This document shows positions 18,165 through 25,562 of a DNA stretch of 64,000 nucleotides, piece after piece; the stretch's first letter is position 1, and each line of letters starts with the position of its first letter. The DNA is taken from NCBI GenBank assembly GCA_002470465.1, contig DKMD01000018.1:396020-460019 (forward strand), written 5' to 3'. Below the pieces are notes generated by a model, which had not been told where the DNA came from, did no database searches, and worked only from the letters and a program-made list of their open reading frames with translations. This DNA comes from Pluralibacter sp. UBA7423 (GTDB lineage Bacteria; Pseudomonadota; Gammaproteobacteria; Enterobacterales; Enterobacteriaceae). The translations under genes and the position numbers were made by a program.

Positions 18165-18427
18165 AAATAACTCCTCAGTCAGTTGTTTGTGGTTAGCGGC
18201 GTAAAGGTGTTCGAGCACCTTTGCGCTGCGTCTTCTTAAATGCTTTTCTTTTACTTCTCTTCTTTTACTTCTCTTGTTCGAACTTTACTTATTGCGCACG
18301 TGGCTATTATATCTCGCTGGATATAAATACAGGGGGAATAGTTGAGGGCAACGTCGTGAAATGCGAGGGCGCTCCAGAGAAAAATGTAGGGAATGTAACG
18401 AGTGCAGAAATGGCTGAACGAGGGCTG
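18165..18427. other. Region upstream of symE: hairpin and tandem repeat
   Basis: No convincing gene. A perfect hairpin AAAGGTG-TTCGAG-CACCTTT lies at 18203-18222. It is followed by an exact 14-bp tandem direct repeat, TCTTTTACTTCTCT, at 18247-18260 and 18261-18274. The pyrimidine-rich strand could be part of the symE 5' leader or of an antisense regulator. No LexA box matching CTG-N10-CAG with good flanks was identified with confidence. Confidence 0.5.
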
Positions 18428-18464
18428 TAAAAAAAACCTCTCCGTCTTCACAAAGAGGCTTTCC
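18428..18464 (-). terminator. Intrinsic terminator of the mtnB-mtnC-mtnD operon
   Basis: On the minus strand a stem CCTCT / AGAGG (18437-18441 with 18454-18458) is followed by a run of eight T (18429-18436). It lies just beyond the mtnD stop. Confidence 0.8.
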
Positions 18465-18469
18465 TGTAT

Positions 18470-19012
18470 TTAACTCAACTTCGGATATCCACCCGCAATA
18501 TCACTCCCGGTAAATTGAGCTACCCAACCTTCGGGATTGTCGAAAATACGAATAGCGGTGAAGTTCGGCTCTGAGCCCATATCAAACCAGTGTGGGGTGC
18601 CTGCGGGAACGGAGATCAGATCGTTTTTCTCGCACAGCACCTGGAACACTTCGTTACCGATATGCAAGCAGAACAGCCCGGCGCCTTCAACAAAGAAGCG
18701 CACTTCGTCTTCGCCGTGGGTGTGTTCGTTGAGGAATTTTTCGCGCAGAGTGTCCTTCTGCGGGTTGTCGGCACGCAGGCTGATAACGTCCCAGCTCTGG
18801 TAGCCTTTTTCCTGCACCAGCTTGTCGATAGCGTGCTGGTAAGCGTTGATGACCGTTTCGGCAGTCGGGTTTTCACCCAAATCCCGGTCGGCTTGCCAGC
18901 GCTCGAAACGCACGCCTTTGCCGTTCAGCTGCTGCTGAATTTCGTGGCCGTCGGTGCTGTGCCAGGTCGGGCGGCTGGCGTCAGAATCAGAGAAAATAGT
19001 CAGGGCGCTCAT
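18470..19012 (-). CDS. mtnD: Acireductone dioxygenase MtnD
   Basis: A 180-aa cupin enzyme that oxidises acireductone. The iron form gives 2-oxo-4-methylthiobutanoate and formate; the nickel form gives the off-pathway methylthiopropionate, CO and formate. The metal ligands H97, H99, E103 and H141 are visible in [13 protein letters not shown] and AGTPHWFD, at the spacing known for the Klebsiella enzyme. Its start overlaps the mtnC stop by four bases (ATGA), so it is the last gene of mtnBCD. Confidence 0.97.
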   Translation of the reverse strand: MSALTIFSDSDASRPTWHSTDGHEIQQQLNGKGVRFERWQADRDLGENPTAETVINAYQHAIDKLVQEKGYQSWDVISLRADNPQKDTLREKFLNEHTHGEDEVRFFVEGAGLFCLHIGNEVFQVLCEKNDLISVPAGTPHWFDMGSEPNFTAIRIFDNPEGWVAQFTGSDIAGGYPKLS

Positions 19013-19698
19013 GAGGGGATCTGCTCCAGGTCAATGTCGTCGAATCGGGAAACCTGCGGGTGATGGCTGGCGGCATCATCGTCGCCACGAATTAACTGCA
19101 CGGTGCGGAATCCGGCCTCGCGGGCGGCGTCCAGCTCCTGATGTATATCGCTTAAAAACAGAATGTGTCCGGCAGGCTGCCTGAGCTGTTCTGCAATGTT
19201 CCGGTAAGACCGCACTTCGCGCTTGGCGCCGACGTGCGTGTCAAAATAGCCGCTGAACAGATGAGTAATATCACCTTCGTCGCTGTAGCCAAATAACAGT
19301 TTTTGCGCCGCCACCGAGCCGGAGGAATAAACATAAAGATCAATGCCCTGGGCTTTCCATTTTTCCAGCGTTGGCAGCACGTCCGGGTAGAGGTGGCCGG
19401 TGAAGTCGCCGTTCACATAGCCGTCGCGCCAGATCAGGCCCTGCAACGCCTTCAGCGCCGTCGACTTTTTGTCTTCGTCCATAAAGCGGAATAGGGTGTC
19501 GATAAGTTCCTGCGTGCCGGCCTGCGGCTGGTCGATTTCTTCCCGCAGATCGCTCAGGATGGATTTCACAGGATCCGAATCCTGCTGCGTAGTCACAAAC
19601 GCCGCCAGGCGCTCGCGCGCGTAGGGGAACAGTACGTTGTGGACGAAGCGAATATCGCTGGTGGTGCCTTCAATGTCGGTCACTATGGCGCGGATCAT
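19009..19698 (-). CDS. mtnC: Enolase-phosphatase MtnC (E1)
   Basis: A 229-aa HAD-family enzyme that enolises and dephosphorylates 2,3-diketo-5-methylthiopentyl-1-phosphate to acireductone. The HAD nucleophile motif DIEGT (D8, E10) and a later [14 protein letters not shown] block with downstream acidic residues are present. The start was set at the ATG giving [11 protein letters not shown], preceded by GGAG; an earlier ATG lies inside mtnB. It overlaps mtnB and mtnD by four bases each, indicating coupled translation. Confidence 0.96.
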   Translation of the reverse strand: MIRAIVTDIEGTTSDIRFVHNVLFPYARERLAAFVTTQQDSDPVKSILSDLREEIDQPQAGTQELIDTLFRFMDEDKKSTALKALQGLIWRDGYVNGDFTGHLYPDVLPTLEKWKAQGIDLYVYSSGSVAAQKLLFGYSDEGDITHLFSGYFDTHVGAKREVRSYRNIAEQLRQPAGHILFLSDIHQELDAAREAGFRTVQLIRGDDDAASHHPQVSRFDDIDLEQIPS

Positions 19699-20309
19699 GG
19701 TTTCTCCAGTTGGCGCAGGCGCAGTTCGCATTCAAACAAAAATTCCAGCCCTTCGAGATGACGGCGCGCTTCGGCGACGTCGCGACCCCAGCAGGTCAGG
19801 CCGTGGCCGCGCAGCAGGAAGCCGTAGCTGAGTGGGCGTTCGCTGGCGTAGTGTTCGATGCGGCGGGCAAGGGCGTCGATGTCCTGGTCGTTATCAAATA
19901 CGGGAACAGCCACGCTGTCGAGATGGCTGCTCTGACCGCGCAGCGATTTTTGCATTTCGTAGCCGTGCAGCACTAATTCAGCCGATTTTTCAATGCGTGA
20001 GAGAACGGTCGCGTTGACGGTATGAACGTGCAAAACCGCCCCGGCTTCCGGGAACAAACGATAAATCAGGGTATGCAGGCCGGTTTCTGCGGAGGGTTTG
20101 CGGCCTGAAGGTGCCTGATTAGTGGCGATCTCGACCTGCAAAAAGTCGGCTTCCGTGAGCGAGCCTTTGTCTTTGCCGGATTCGCTGAGCCAGCAGGTTC
20201 GTGCATCTTCCCGCACGGACATATTCCCACCGGTAGCGGGTGCCCAGCCTTTGCGTCCAATCCAGTGGCAGGTTTCAACGAGGGCGCTAATTGGCCGATT
20301 TTCAGTCAT
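19695..20309 (-). CDS. mtnB: Methylthioribulose-1-phosphate dehydratase MtnB
   Basis: A 204-aa class II aldolase-fold dehydratase converting methylthioribulose-1-phosphate to the 2,3-diketo intermediate. Zinc ligands H94 and H96 (VLHVHTVNA) and H169 (LLRGHGLT) are visible, with the substrate-binding N-terminal TGGNMSVR. It is the first gene of the mtnBCD operon and is divergent from mtnE across a MetJ site. Confidence 0.96.
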   Translation of the reverse strand: MTENRPISALVETCHWIGRKGWAPATGGNMSVREDARTCWLSESGKDKGSLTEADFLQVEIATNQAPSGRKPSAETGLHTLIYRLFPEAGAVLHVHTVNATVLSRIEKSAELVLHGYEMQKSLRGQSSHLDSVAVPVFDNDQDIDALARRIEHYASERPLSYGFLLRGHGLTCWGRDVAEARRHLEGLEFLFECELRLRQLEKP

Positions 20310-20347
20310 TTTACCGTTCTCCGCAGGCGGGAATATTCATATCGTTT

Positions 20348-20363
20348 AGACGTCTAAGCGTCT
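20348..20363. promoter_or_regulatory. MetJ operator of the mtnB / mtnE divergent promoter
   Basis: A perfect met box AGACGTCT (20348-20355) is followed directly by AAGCGTCT (6/8). It lies between the two divergent genes. It abuts a plausible mtnE promoter (TTGATT at 20363-20368, TGTTAT at 20386-20391, 17-base spacer). It also lies between possible -35 and -10 elements for mtnB on the other strand (TTGGCA, complement of 20368-20373). Confidence 0.8.
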
Positions 20364-20431
20364 TGATTGCCAAATACTAACATCGTGTTATAGTGGCAGC
20401 AACAACTGCATTACATTCGGGTAAAACGATA

Positions 20432-21592
20432 ATGAGCACTAACCGACTGATTCCGCAAAGCAAACTCCCCAATCTCGGCACCACCATTTTTACGCAGATG
20501 AGCGCGCTGGCCCTTGAGCACAAAGCGATCAACCTGTCTCAGGGCTTTCCGGATTTTGACGGCCCGCGCTTTTTACAGGAGCGTCTGGCGCATCACGTTG
20601 CGCAGGGCGCGAACCAGTACGCGCCGATGACGGGCGTGCCCGCGCTGCGTGAAGCGATTGCGGCGAAAACGGCTGAGCTTTACGGCCATGCGCCGGACGC
20701 GAATACCGACATCACCGTGACGGCGGGCGCAACCGAAGCGCTGTATGCCGCGATTACCGCGCTGGTGCGTGAAGGCGACGAAGTGATTTGTTTTGACCCG
20801 AGCTACGACAGCTATGCGCCCGTGGTGGAACTTTCCGGCGGCATACTGAAACGTATTGCGCTCCAGCCGCCGCATTTTCGCGTCGACTGGCAGGCGTTTG
20901 CGGCGCTCCTGAGCGATAAAACCAGGCTGGTTATTCTGAATACGCCTCACAACCCCTCGGCGACCGTGTGGCAGAAAAGTGATTTCGACGCCCTGTGGCA
21001 GGCCATTGCGGAACGTGAAATTTACGTCATCAGCGATGAAGTGTACGAACACATCTGCTTTGCGGAAGAAGGCCACGCCAGCGTGCTGGCGCATCCACAG
21101 CTGCGTGAACGCGCGGTGGCGGTCTCTTCGTTCGGTAAAACCTTCCATATGACCGGCTGGAAGGTAGGCTACTGCGTGGCGCCTGCTGAAATCAGCGCGG
21201 AGCTGCGCAAAGTTCATCAGTACCTGACGTTTGCGGTGAATACGCCCGCGCAGCTGGCGCTGGCGGATATGCTGCGCACCCAGCCAGAACATTACCGCGA
21301 ACTGCCGGAGTTCTACCGCGCGCGCCGGGATGTGTTTATTAACGCGCTGGCGAACAGTCGCCTGGAGATCCTGCCGTGCGAAGGGACTTATTTTTTGCTG
21401 GCCGACTACAGCGCGATATCCAATCTGGATGACGTGAGCTTTTGCCAGTGGCTGACCAAAGAGGTGGGCGTGGCGGCGATCCCGCTGTCGGTGTTCTGCG
21501 CCGATCCTTTCCCGCACAAGCTGATTCGCCTGTGCTTTGCGAAGCAGGAATCGACGCTGCTCGCCGCCGCCGAACGGCTGTGCCAGCTGTAG
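20432..21592 (+). CDS. ybdL: Methionine aminotransferase YbdL/MtnE
   Basis: A 386-aa class I/II PLP aminotransferase, the same length as E. coli YbdL. It transfers an amino group to 2-oxo-4-methylthiobutanoate to form methionine, the last salvage step. The PLP lysine is K236 in SSFGKTFHMTGWK; N174 in NTPHNPSATVW and D202 in ISDEVYEH bind the cofactor, and LIRLCFAK holds the carboxylate-binding Arg. The start at 20432 gives MSTNRLIPQSKLP. Its place in the MetJ-controlled mtn cluster supports the mtnE role. Confidence 0.95.
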   Translation: MSTNRLIPQSKLPNLGTTIFTQMSALALEHKAINLSQGFPDFDGPRFLQERLAHHVAQGANQYAPMTGVPALREAIAAKTAELYGHAPDANTDITVTAGATEALYAAITALVREGDEVICFDPSYDSYAPVVELSGGILKRIALQPPHFRVDWQAFAALLSDKTRLVILNTPHNPSATVWQKSDFDALWQAIAEREIYVISDEVYEHICFAEEGHASVLAHPQLRERAVAVSSFGKTFHMTGWKVGYCVAPAEISAELRKVHQYLTFAVNTPAQLALADMLRTQPEHYRELPEFYRARRDVFINALANSRLEILPCEGTYFLLADYSAISNLDDVSFCQWLTKEVGVAAIPLSVFCADPFPHKLIRLCFAKQESTLLAAAERLCQL

Positions 21593-22219
21593 TTATTTCA
21601 CCGTCCAGGCTTCGGAAAACTGACGGTCGCTGAACATATCCAGCAGACCGTTGATTTGCCGCAGCCGCAGCACTTCGTCGGCGTCCATCCCCAGCTCCTC
21701 GCCGATTTTCTTGTCCGTCCAGCCGAGCTGTGCCAGCTCCCGAATGATGTCGGCCATCGCGTTAATCTGATGCCGCCCGCGCGCCCGGTTGTGGCGGATG
21801 GTGGAAGCCATGCGCCCGGAGGTTTCGCTGGCCTCGTTTTGCAGTACCGCGACTGGCAGATAGCCTTTCAGCTTCGACTTCAGCGCGCTCTTTGACGTGG
21901 CAAGCTGCTGGCGGTGAAAGCCATCGATGATTTCATAATGCTGATTCTCAGGCTCATGCACCACAATAGGCTGGGTAAACCCGTCGGTTTGCAGCGATTT
22001 CAATAGCAGCTTTTTCTCCGGCGGAGCGACGTTGTTGGGGTTGTAATCGTTCGGGGTGATTTCATCCTGCTTCACCCACAGCACACAGTCCACCGGCTGA
22101 TTGCGAAATGGGCTCGTGCGATGGATAGCGATGCGGAAGGCGTTTATCGCCTCAATGCGTTCCGCCTCCGGTAGCGTCTCCAGCCAGGCGGTCATCTGAT
22201 CGATTATTTGTTTTTGCAT
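21593..22219 (-). CDS. ybdM: ParB/sulfiredoxin-domain protein YbdM (IbrB-like)
   Basis: A 208-aa protein with a ParB N-terminal-like nuclease fold (QPIVVHEPENQHYEIIDGFHR) and a helix-turn-helix-like C-terminal part (TDKKIGEELGMDADEVLRL). The homologue IbrB, with IbrA, activates eib immunoglobulin-binding genes in some E. coli. The ATG at 22219 is preferred because GGGG precedes it at good spacing; a GTG four codons earlier is an alternative. The gene begins 16 bases inside ybdN, so the pair is coupled. The molecular role is unknown. Confidence 0.88.
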   Translation of the reverse strand: MQKQIIDQMTAWLETLPEAERIEAINAFRIAIHRTSPFRNQPVDCVLWVKQDEITPNDYNPNNVAPPEKKLLLKSLQTDGFTQPIVVHEPENQHYEIIDGFHRQQLATSKSALKSKLKGYLPVAVLQNEASETSGRMASTIRHNRARGRHQINAMADIIRELAQLGWTDKKIGEELGMDADEVLRLRQINGLLDMFSDRQFSEAWTVK

Positions 22220-23427
22220 AAAATTCCCCACTCCTGTCGTTTTTTCGCCATGCGCTGACTATAGCGCTTGTAGTGCTGCGATTTCGTTGGGCTGAATGAG
22301 AGCATCCGGCACCAGTAATCGTTATTTAACAGAACCTTGCAGATGCGTCGCCACGAGGGAATGTCCTTCGAACCGGTATCGCCCGTCTGGGTATCGGGGA
22401 TGTCTTCCGTACCCTGTTTCTGATACCAGTGCAGATAAACGGCAATTTTATTGCGATAGTGCTCGGCGGTGGGTGGCGGCATGGTTTCCAGCAAGAAGAG
22501 GGCGTAGGTTTTCCAGCTGTGCCCCTCGGGTTTTTCTATCTTACGGTGGCCGTAAAACTGATTGTCATGCCCGGCGTAGACGCCGCCGCTGTGGGCACCG
22601 CCCACGCGCTCGCACATGGCCGCCCAGCGATCCGGCTCAAGCACATGATACAGCCACAATCCCTGACGCTGCTCCGGGCCAAACGGTTCGCAGATGCGCA
22701 TGTAGCGCAGCGGGACGCCAGCCTGATACATCAAATTATACAAAGGGTTATAGGACAGGCCGCTGCGGGAGAACCAGGTCCAGATATCTGCCGTTTTCCA
22801 GTCGTATATCGGATAAACGTACCAGGCATGGCCGCCGGGGGCGATGCTGGTCCAGGGCTTGTCGTCGGCGAAGCGCAGCTTGCGCTGGGAAGCTATCGCC
22901 AGGAAGCGTGTGTAGGACTCATCAGCGCGGATGCCGATAGTGACGGCGGCCGGGCGCTTTTGTGAAAACCATTCGGCAAACTCCCGGACAAACTGCTCGA
23001 AGGAGATGCCCTTCTGGTAAAACGGGAAAAACGAAGGATCGGTGATGGCGTGCTCTGGCGGCTGGCGTACCCAGGGTACGCCGGGTTCCCAGCATTGCCA
23101 TTCCGGGCTGAACTGGGTGAGCGCATTTGGCGTGGTCAGCGGCAGCGCGACCCAATAAAAGGTGTCGATGACGTCAGCATATTCCCGGCGCATATTTTCG
23201 CAGTGCTCAATGGTGCTGGAAAACTGGGCTTCCCAGTCAATAAACAGGACGCTGAATTTTTTATTGAGCTTTCTTGCAAGCTGGCCGGTGAGATGCAGCA
23301 TCACGGTGGAATCTTTTCCGCCAGAAAAGGAGACGCAGACCCGTTTGAAATTGGTAAGCGTCCAGATGACTCTTTCTGTGCTGGCGTTGACCACGGACTG
23401 ATTAAGCGGAATTTTATAGAGTGACAT
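22204..23427 (-). CDS. ybdN: PAPS reductase-like protein YbdN (IbrA-like)
   Basis: A 407-aa protein with an adenine nucleotide alpha-hydrolase PP-loop, SGGKDS at 35-40 (VCVSFSGGKDSTVMLHL), and a large DUF3440-type C-terminal region. PP-loop members of this type resemble PAPS reductase and the DndC sulfur-transfer protein, but no iron-sulfur Cys-Cys reductase motif is obvious. It is paired with ybdM as in E. coli. ybdO, the LysR gene that lies next in E. coli, is absent here; dsbG follows directly upstream. Confidence 0.88.
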   Translation of the reverse strand: MSLYKIPLNQSVVNASTERVIWTLTNFKRVCVSFSGGKDSTVMLHLTGQLARKLNKKFSVLFIDWEAQFSSTIEHCENMRREYADVIDTFYWVALPLTTPNALTQFSPEWQCWEPGVPWVRQPPEHAITDPSFFPFYQKGISFEQFVREFAEWFSQKRPAAVTIGIRADESYTRFLAIASQRKLRFADDKPWTSIAPGGHAWYVYPIYDWKTADIWTWFSRSGLSYNPLYNLMYQAGVPLRYMRICEPFGPEQRQGLWLYHVLEPDRWAAMCERVGGAHSGGVYAGHDNQFYGHRKIEKPEGHSWKTYALFLLETMPPPTAEHYRNKIAVYLHWYQKQGTEDIPDTQTGDTGSKDIPSWRRICKVLLNNDYWCRMLSFSPTKSQHYKRYSQRMAKKRQEWGILCKNK

Positions 23428-23611
23428 TCCGTTGCCTTAAGAATCTACAGAATTAACAGAGGTTCAAGTATACACCAATTTAATATCACACTGTCGGCTG
23501 GCCTGGTTTTTAATATATTCACGAGATCAATTTATTAATGCGATATAATTTGTCCTGAAAATAAACAAAAAGATAAATAATGCTTAAGTGACGAGGGGGT
23601 GAGGATATAAA

Positions 23612-23641
23612 GGGTAAATTTATCTTATCAATAATTTACCC
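23612..23641 (-). terminator. Probable dsbG terminator
   Basis: On the minus strand, GGGTAAATT and AATTTACCC (23612-23620 with 23633-23641) form a stem followed by CTTTATATCC. The T-tract is short, so termination may be partial. The remaining gap to ybdN is AT-rich and probably holds the ybdN promoter. Confidence 0.55.
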
Positions 23642-23649
23642 GTTTATGA

Positions 23650-24396
23650 CTATTTTTCGCCCATCATCGCCTTCAGGTTTTCGGCATCAGGCAGGCCGAC
23701 GACCTGCTGGAGCATATTCTCAGCGTTCAGATAATAAATAGCAGGTGTGGCATTTGCGCCTAATGCATCCATTATTTTCTGATTGTTGTTGATGATTTCC
23801 ATTTGTTCCGGCGGAACGGATGTTGCGACGTTCAGCTTCAGTTTCCCGCCGGACTGTTCGTAATCGTGCCAGGTTTTAGCCGGATCCTGGCTGCCAAGAA
23901 TGGCTGCGGCGGTGGCAGGGCTTTCCGGTTTGATGACGCCAACCATCAGGGTGCGAAGCTGTACTTTGCCGGACTCCACCCACGGGCGAACCTGCTGCCA
24001 GAACTGCTTGCAGTAGGGGCAGAATGGATCGGCGAACACATACACCACGCGCGGAGCAGTTTTTTTGCCATCGAGGATCCAGTGTGCCTTTTCCATCTGC
24101 TGCCAGAGCTCGCGCCCGGCAGGCGCGTAGACCTCTTTCTGAATGATCTGCTCGCTCAGGTTGGTGCCTTGCTCATCGTACATATAGCCCGAGATGGCGT
24201 GCTTGCCGTCCGGCGTAAGGTAAATGGTGACGCCCATATCCTGATATTTGCCGAGCCAGCCTTTCATGCCGTCCGGAGCATCAAAGGGCTTCAGAATAGT
24301 AATACCCTGTTTCTCTAATGCTTTTACCGGGGCGGGCAGATCCTGAGCCGACGCTATCAGCGGTGCAAGCGTGAGTAAGTAGGCCAGTTTTCGCAT
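23650..24396 (-). CDS. dsbG: Periplasmic disulfide isomerase/sulfenic acid reductase DsbG
   Basis: A 248-aa thioredoxin-fold dimer of the periplasm that protects single cysteines from over-oxidation and isomerises disulfides; DsbD keeps it reduced. It has a signal peptide ([18 protein letters not shown]), an N-terminal dimerisation domain and the active site C126-PY-C129 in [12 protein letters not shown]. Length and sequence match E. coli DsbG. It is divergent from ahpC with an OxyR-like site 36 bases upstream of its start. Confidence 0.96.
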   Translation of the reverse strand: MRKLAYLLTLAPLIASAQDLPAPVKALEKQGITILKPFDAPDGMKGWLGKYQDMGVTIYLTPDGKHAISGYMYDEQGTNLSEQIIQKEVYAPAGRELWQQMEKAHWILDGKKTAPRVVYVFADPFCPYCKQFWQQVRPWVESGKVQLRTLMVGVIKPESPATAAAILGSQDPAKTWHDYEQSGGKLKLNVATSVPPEQMEIINNNQKIMDALGANATPAIYYLNAENMLQQVVGLPDAENLKAMMGEK

Positions 24397-24431
24397 AGTA
24401 ACTCCTTGTAAAAAAAGGGTGACAGACAGTG

Positions 24432-24468
24432 AACGGTATAGCCTATCACAACCATAGATAAGACCCCG
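24432..24468. promoter_or_regulatory. OxyR-like binding site between dsbG and ahpC
   Basis: The two central elements CTAT (24443-24446) and ATAG (24454-24457) are separated by exactly seven bases, as in the OxyR consensus. The right half continues with the expected T and A positions (ATAG-A-T-AAG-A-C). The outer elements are poor matches. Relative to the predicted ahpC start at about 24515, the site covers about -83 to -47, a normal OxyR activation position. Confidence 0.6.
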
Positions 24469-24479
24469 GCCTGACGCAA

Positions 24480-24508
24480 TTGCGCGAACAGGGGGGGAGT
24501 GCTCTAAT
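24480..24508 (+). promoter_or_regulatory. Predicted ahpC distal promoter
   Basis: TTGCGC at 24480-24485 and TCTAAT at 24503-24508 have a 17-base spacer, directly downstream of the OxyR-like site. Transcription would start near 24515, about 240 bases before ahpC. Confidence 0.5.
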
Positions 24509-24514
24509 CCCTTT

Positions 24515-24626
24515 CGCTATTACGGCCTTTAAGAGGTTGGTAGAGCGCAACGCACAGCCAGCTTGCTGGCACTGACGCCTTTCGGGATGTTCAGGTAACG
24601 GGGCCGCCTGAAAAGGTGGCCTTTTT
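24515..24626 (+). ncRNA. Candidate ahpC leader RNA ending in an intrinsic terminator
   Basis: Downstream of the predicted promoter lie a hairpin GCCAGC-TT-GCTGGC (24557-24570) and a strong GC-rich terminator stem GGCCGCC-TGAAAA-GGTGGCC (24602-24621) followed by five T. The segment TTCAGG (24590-24595) can pair with CCTGAA (24607-24612), which would disrupt the terminator's left arm, so an antiterminator fold is possible. A further perfect hairpin GTTCTG-GCTAT-CAGAAC follows at 24629-24645, and the 10-mer TCAGGTAACG is repeated at 24591 and 24657. No reading frame of note is present. The alternative is a free-standing small RNA. Confidence 0.5.
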
Positions 24627-24753
24627 ACGTTCTGGCTATCAGAACCGCTGGGTTTGTCAGGTAACGCCGATTGATTTGATAAAGCAAACGCATTGGCTCA
24701 ATCCATCGAACCCGGTTACCTTAGCCCTCAACGACAACACGGAGGAAGTACAG

Positions 24754-25317
24754 ATGTCCTTAATTAACACCAAAATCAAACCTTTCAAAAACCAGGCTTT
24801 CAAAAACGGCGAATTCGTAGAAGTCACTGAGAAAGACACCGAAGGTCGCTGGAGCGTGTTCTTCTTCTATCCGGCTGACTTTACTTTCGTATGCCCGACC
24901 GAGCTGGGCGACGTTGCAGACCACCACGAAGAACTGCAGAAGCTGGGCGTAGACGTGTATTCCGTTTCTACCGATACCCACTTCACCCACAAAGCATGGC
25001 ACGGCAGCTCTGAAACCATCGCTAAAATCAAATACGCGATGATCGGCGACCCAACTGGCGCCCTGACCCGTAACTTCGACAACATGCGTGAAGACGAAGG
25101 CCTGGCCGACCGCGCCACTTTCGTTGTTGACCCGCAGGGCATCATTCAGGCCATTGAAGTTACCGCTGAAGGCATCGGCCGTGACGCGTCTGACCTGCTG
25201 CGTAAAATTAAAGCGGCTCAGTACGTGGCTTCCCACCCAGGCGAAGTATGCCCGGCGAAATGGAAAGAAGGCGAAGCGACCCTGGCGCCATCCCTGGACC
25301 TGGTTGGCAAAATCTAA
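24754..25317 (+). CDS. ahpC: Alkyl hydroperoxide reductase peroxidase subunit AhpC
   Basis: A 187-aa typical 2-Cys peroxiredoxin that reduces hydrogen peroxide, organic peroxides and peroxynitrite. The peroxidatic cysteine is C47 in [12 protein letters not shown], and the resolving cysteine is in [10 protein letters not shown] near the C-terminus. GGAGGAAG lies 7 bases upstream of the ATG at 24754; an earlier in-frame start at 24616 lies in the terminator and leader region and is rejected. It is recycled by AhpF, encoded downstream beyond an ERIC element. Confidence 0.98.
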   Translation: MSLINTKIKPFKNQAFKNGEFVEVTEKDTEGRWSVFFFYPADFTFVCPTELGDVADHHEELQKLGVDVYSVSTDTHFTHKAWHGSSETIAKIKYAMIGDPTGALTRNFDNMREDEGLADRATFVVDPQGIIQAIEVTAEGIGRDASDLLRKIKAAQYVASHPGEVCPAKWKEGEATLAPSLDLVGKI

Positions 25318-25319
25318 AA

Positions 25320-25441
25320 TTTCCATGTCTTTCACGCCATGGCAGCGTTGGTGTCACCTGCTCACCCCGGTCACTTACTTTAGTAAGCTCCCGGGGATTC
25401 CCAGGCTCGCCGCCTTGCCCTGACGCGAAATCCAAAGGAAA
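25320..25441. repeat. ERIC element between ahpC and ahpF
   Basis: The core CTCACCCCGGTCACTTACTT and GTAAGCTCCCGGGGATTCCC match the ERIC consensus (the ERIC2 and ERIC1R primer regions) in inverted form, and the roughly 120-bp length is that of a full copy. It folds into a long imperfect hairpin and lies inside the ahpCF operon, where it may act on the mRNA. Confidence 0.9.
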
Positions 25442-25562
25442 TTGATAACGAATAACGGGTGTTTTATTACGCCCGTTTTATTTCAAAAAGACATGATGCA
25501 AGCCGCATTCAGGCAGCTGCGAGGCCGCTTGCATGATGACGTTTTAAGAGAGGGATAACGAC

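Noticed and set aside
24531..24600. tRNA-like string GGTTGGTAGAGC upstream of ahpC
   Set aside because: Only the D-arm side resembles a tRNA. There is no matching 5' D-stem GCTC at the right place, no T-arm GGTTCGA and no acceptor pairing.
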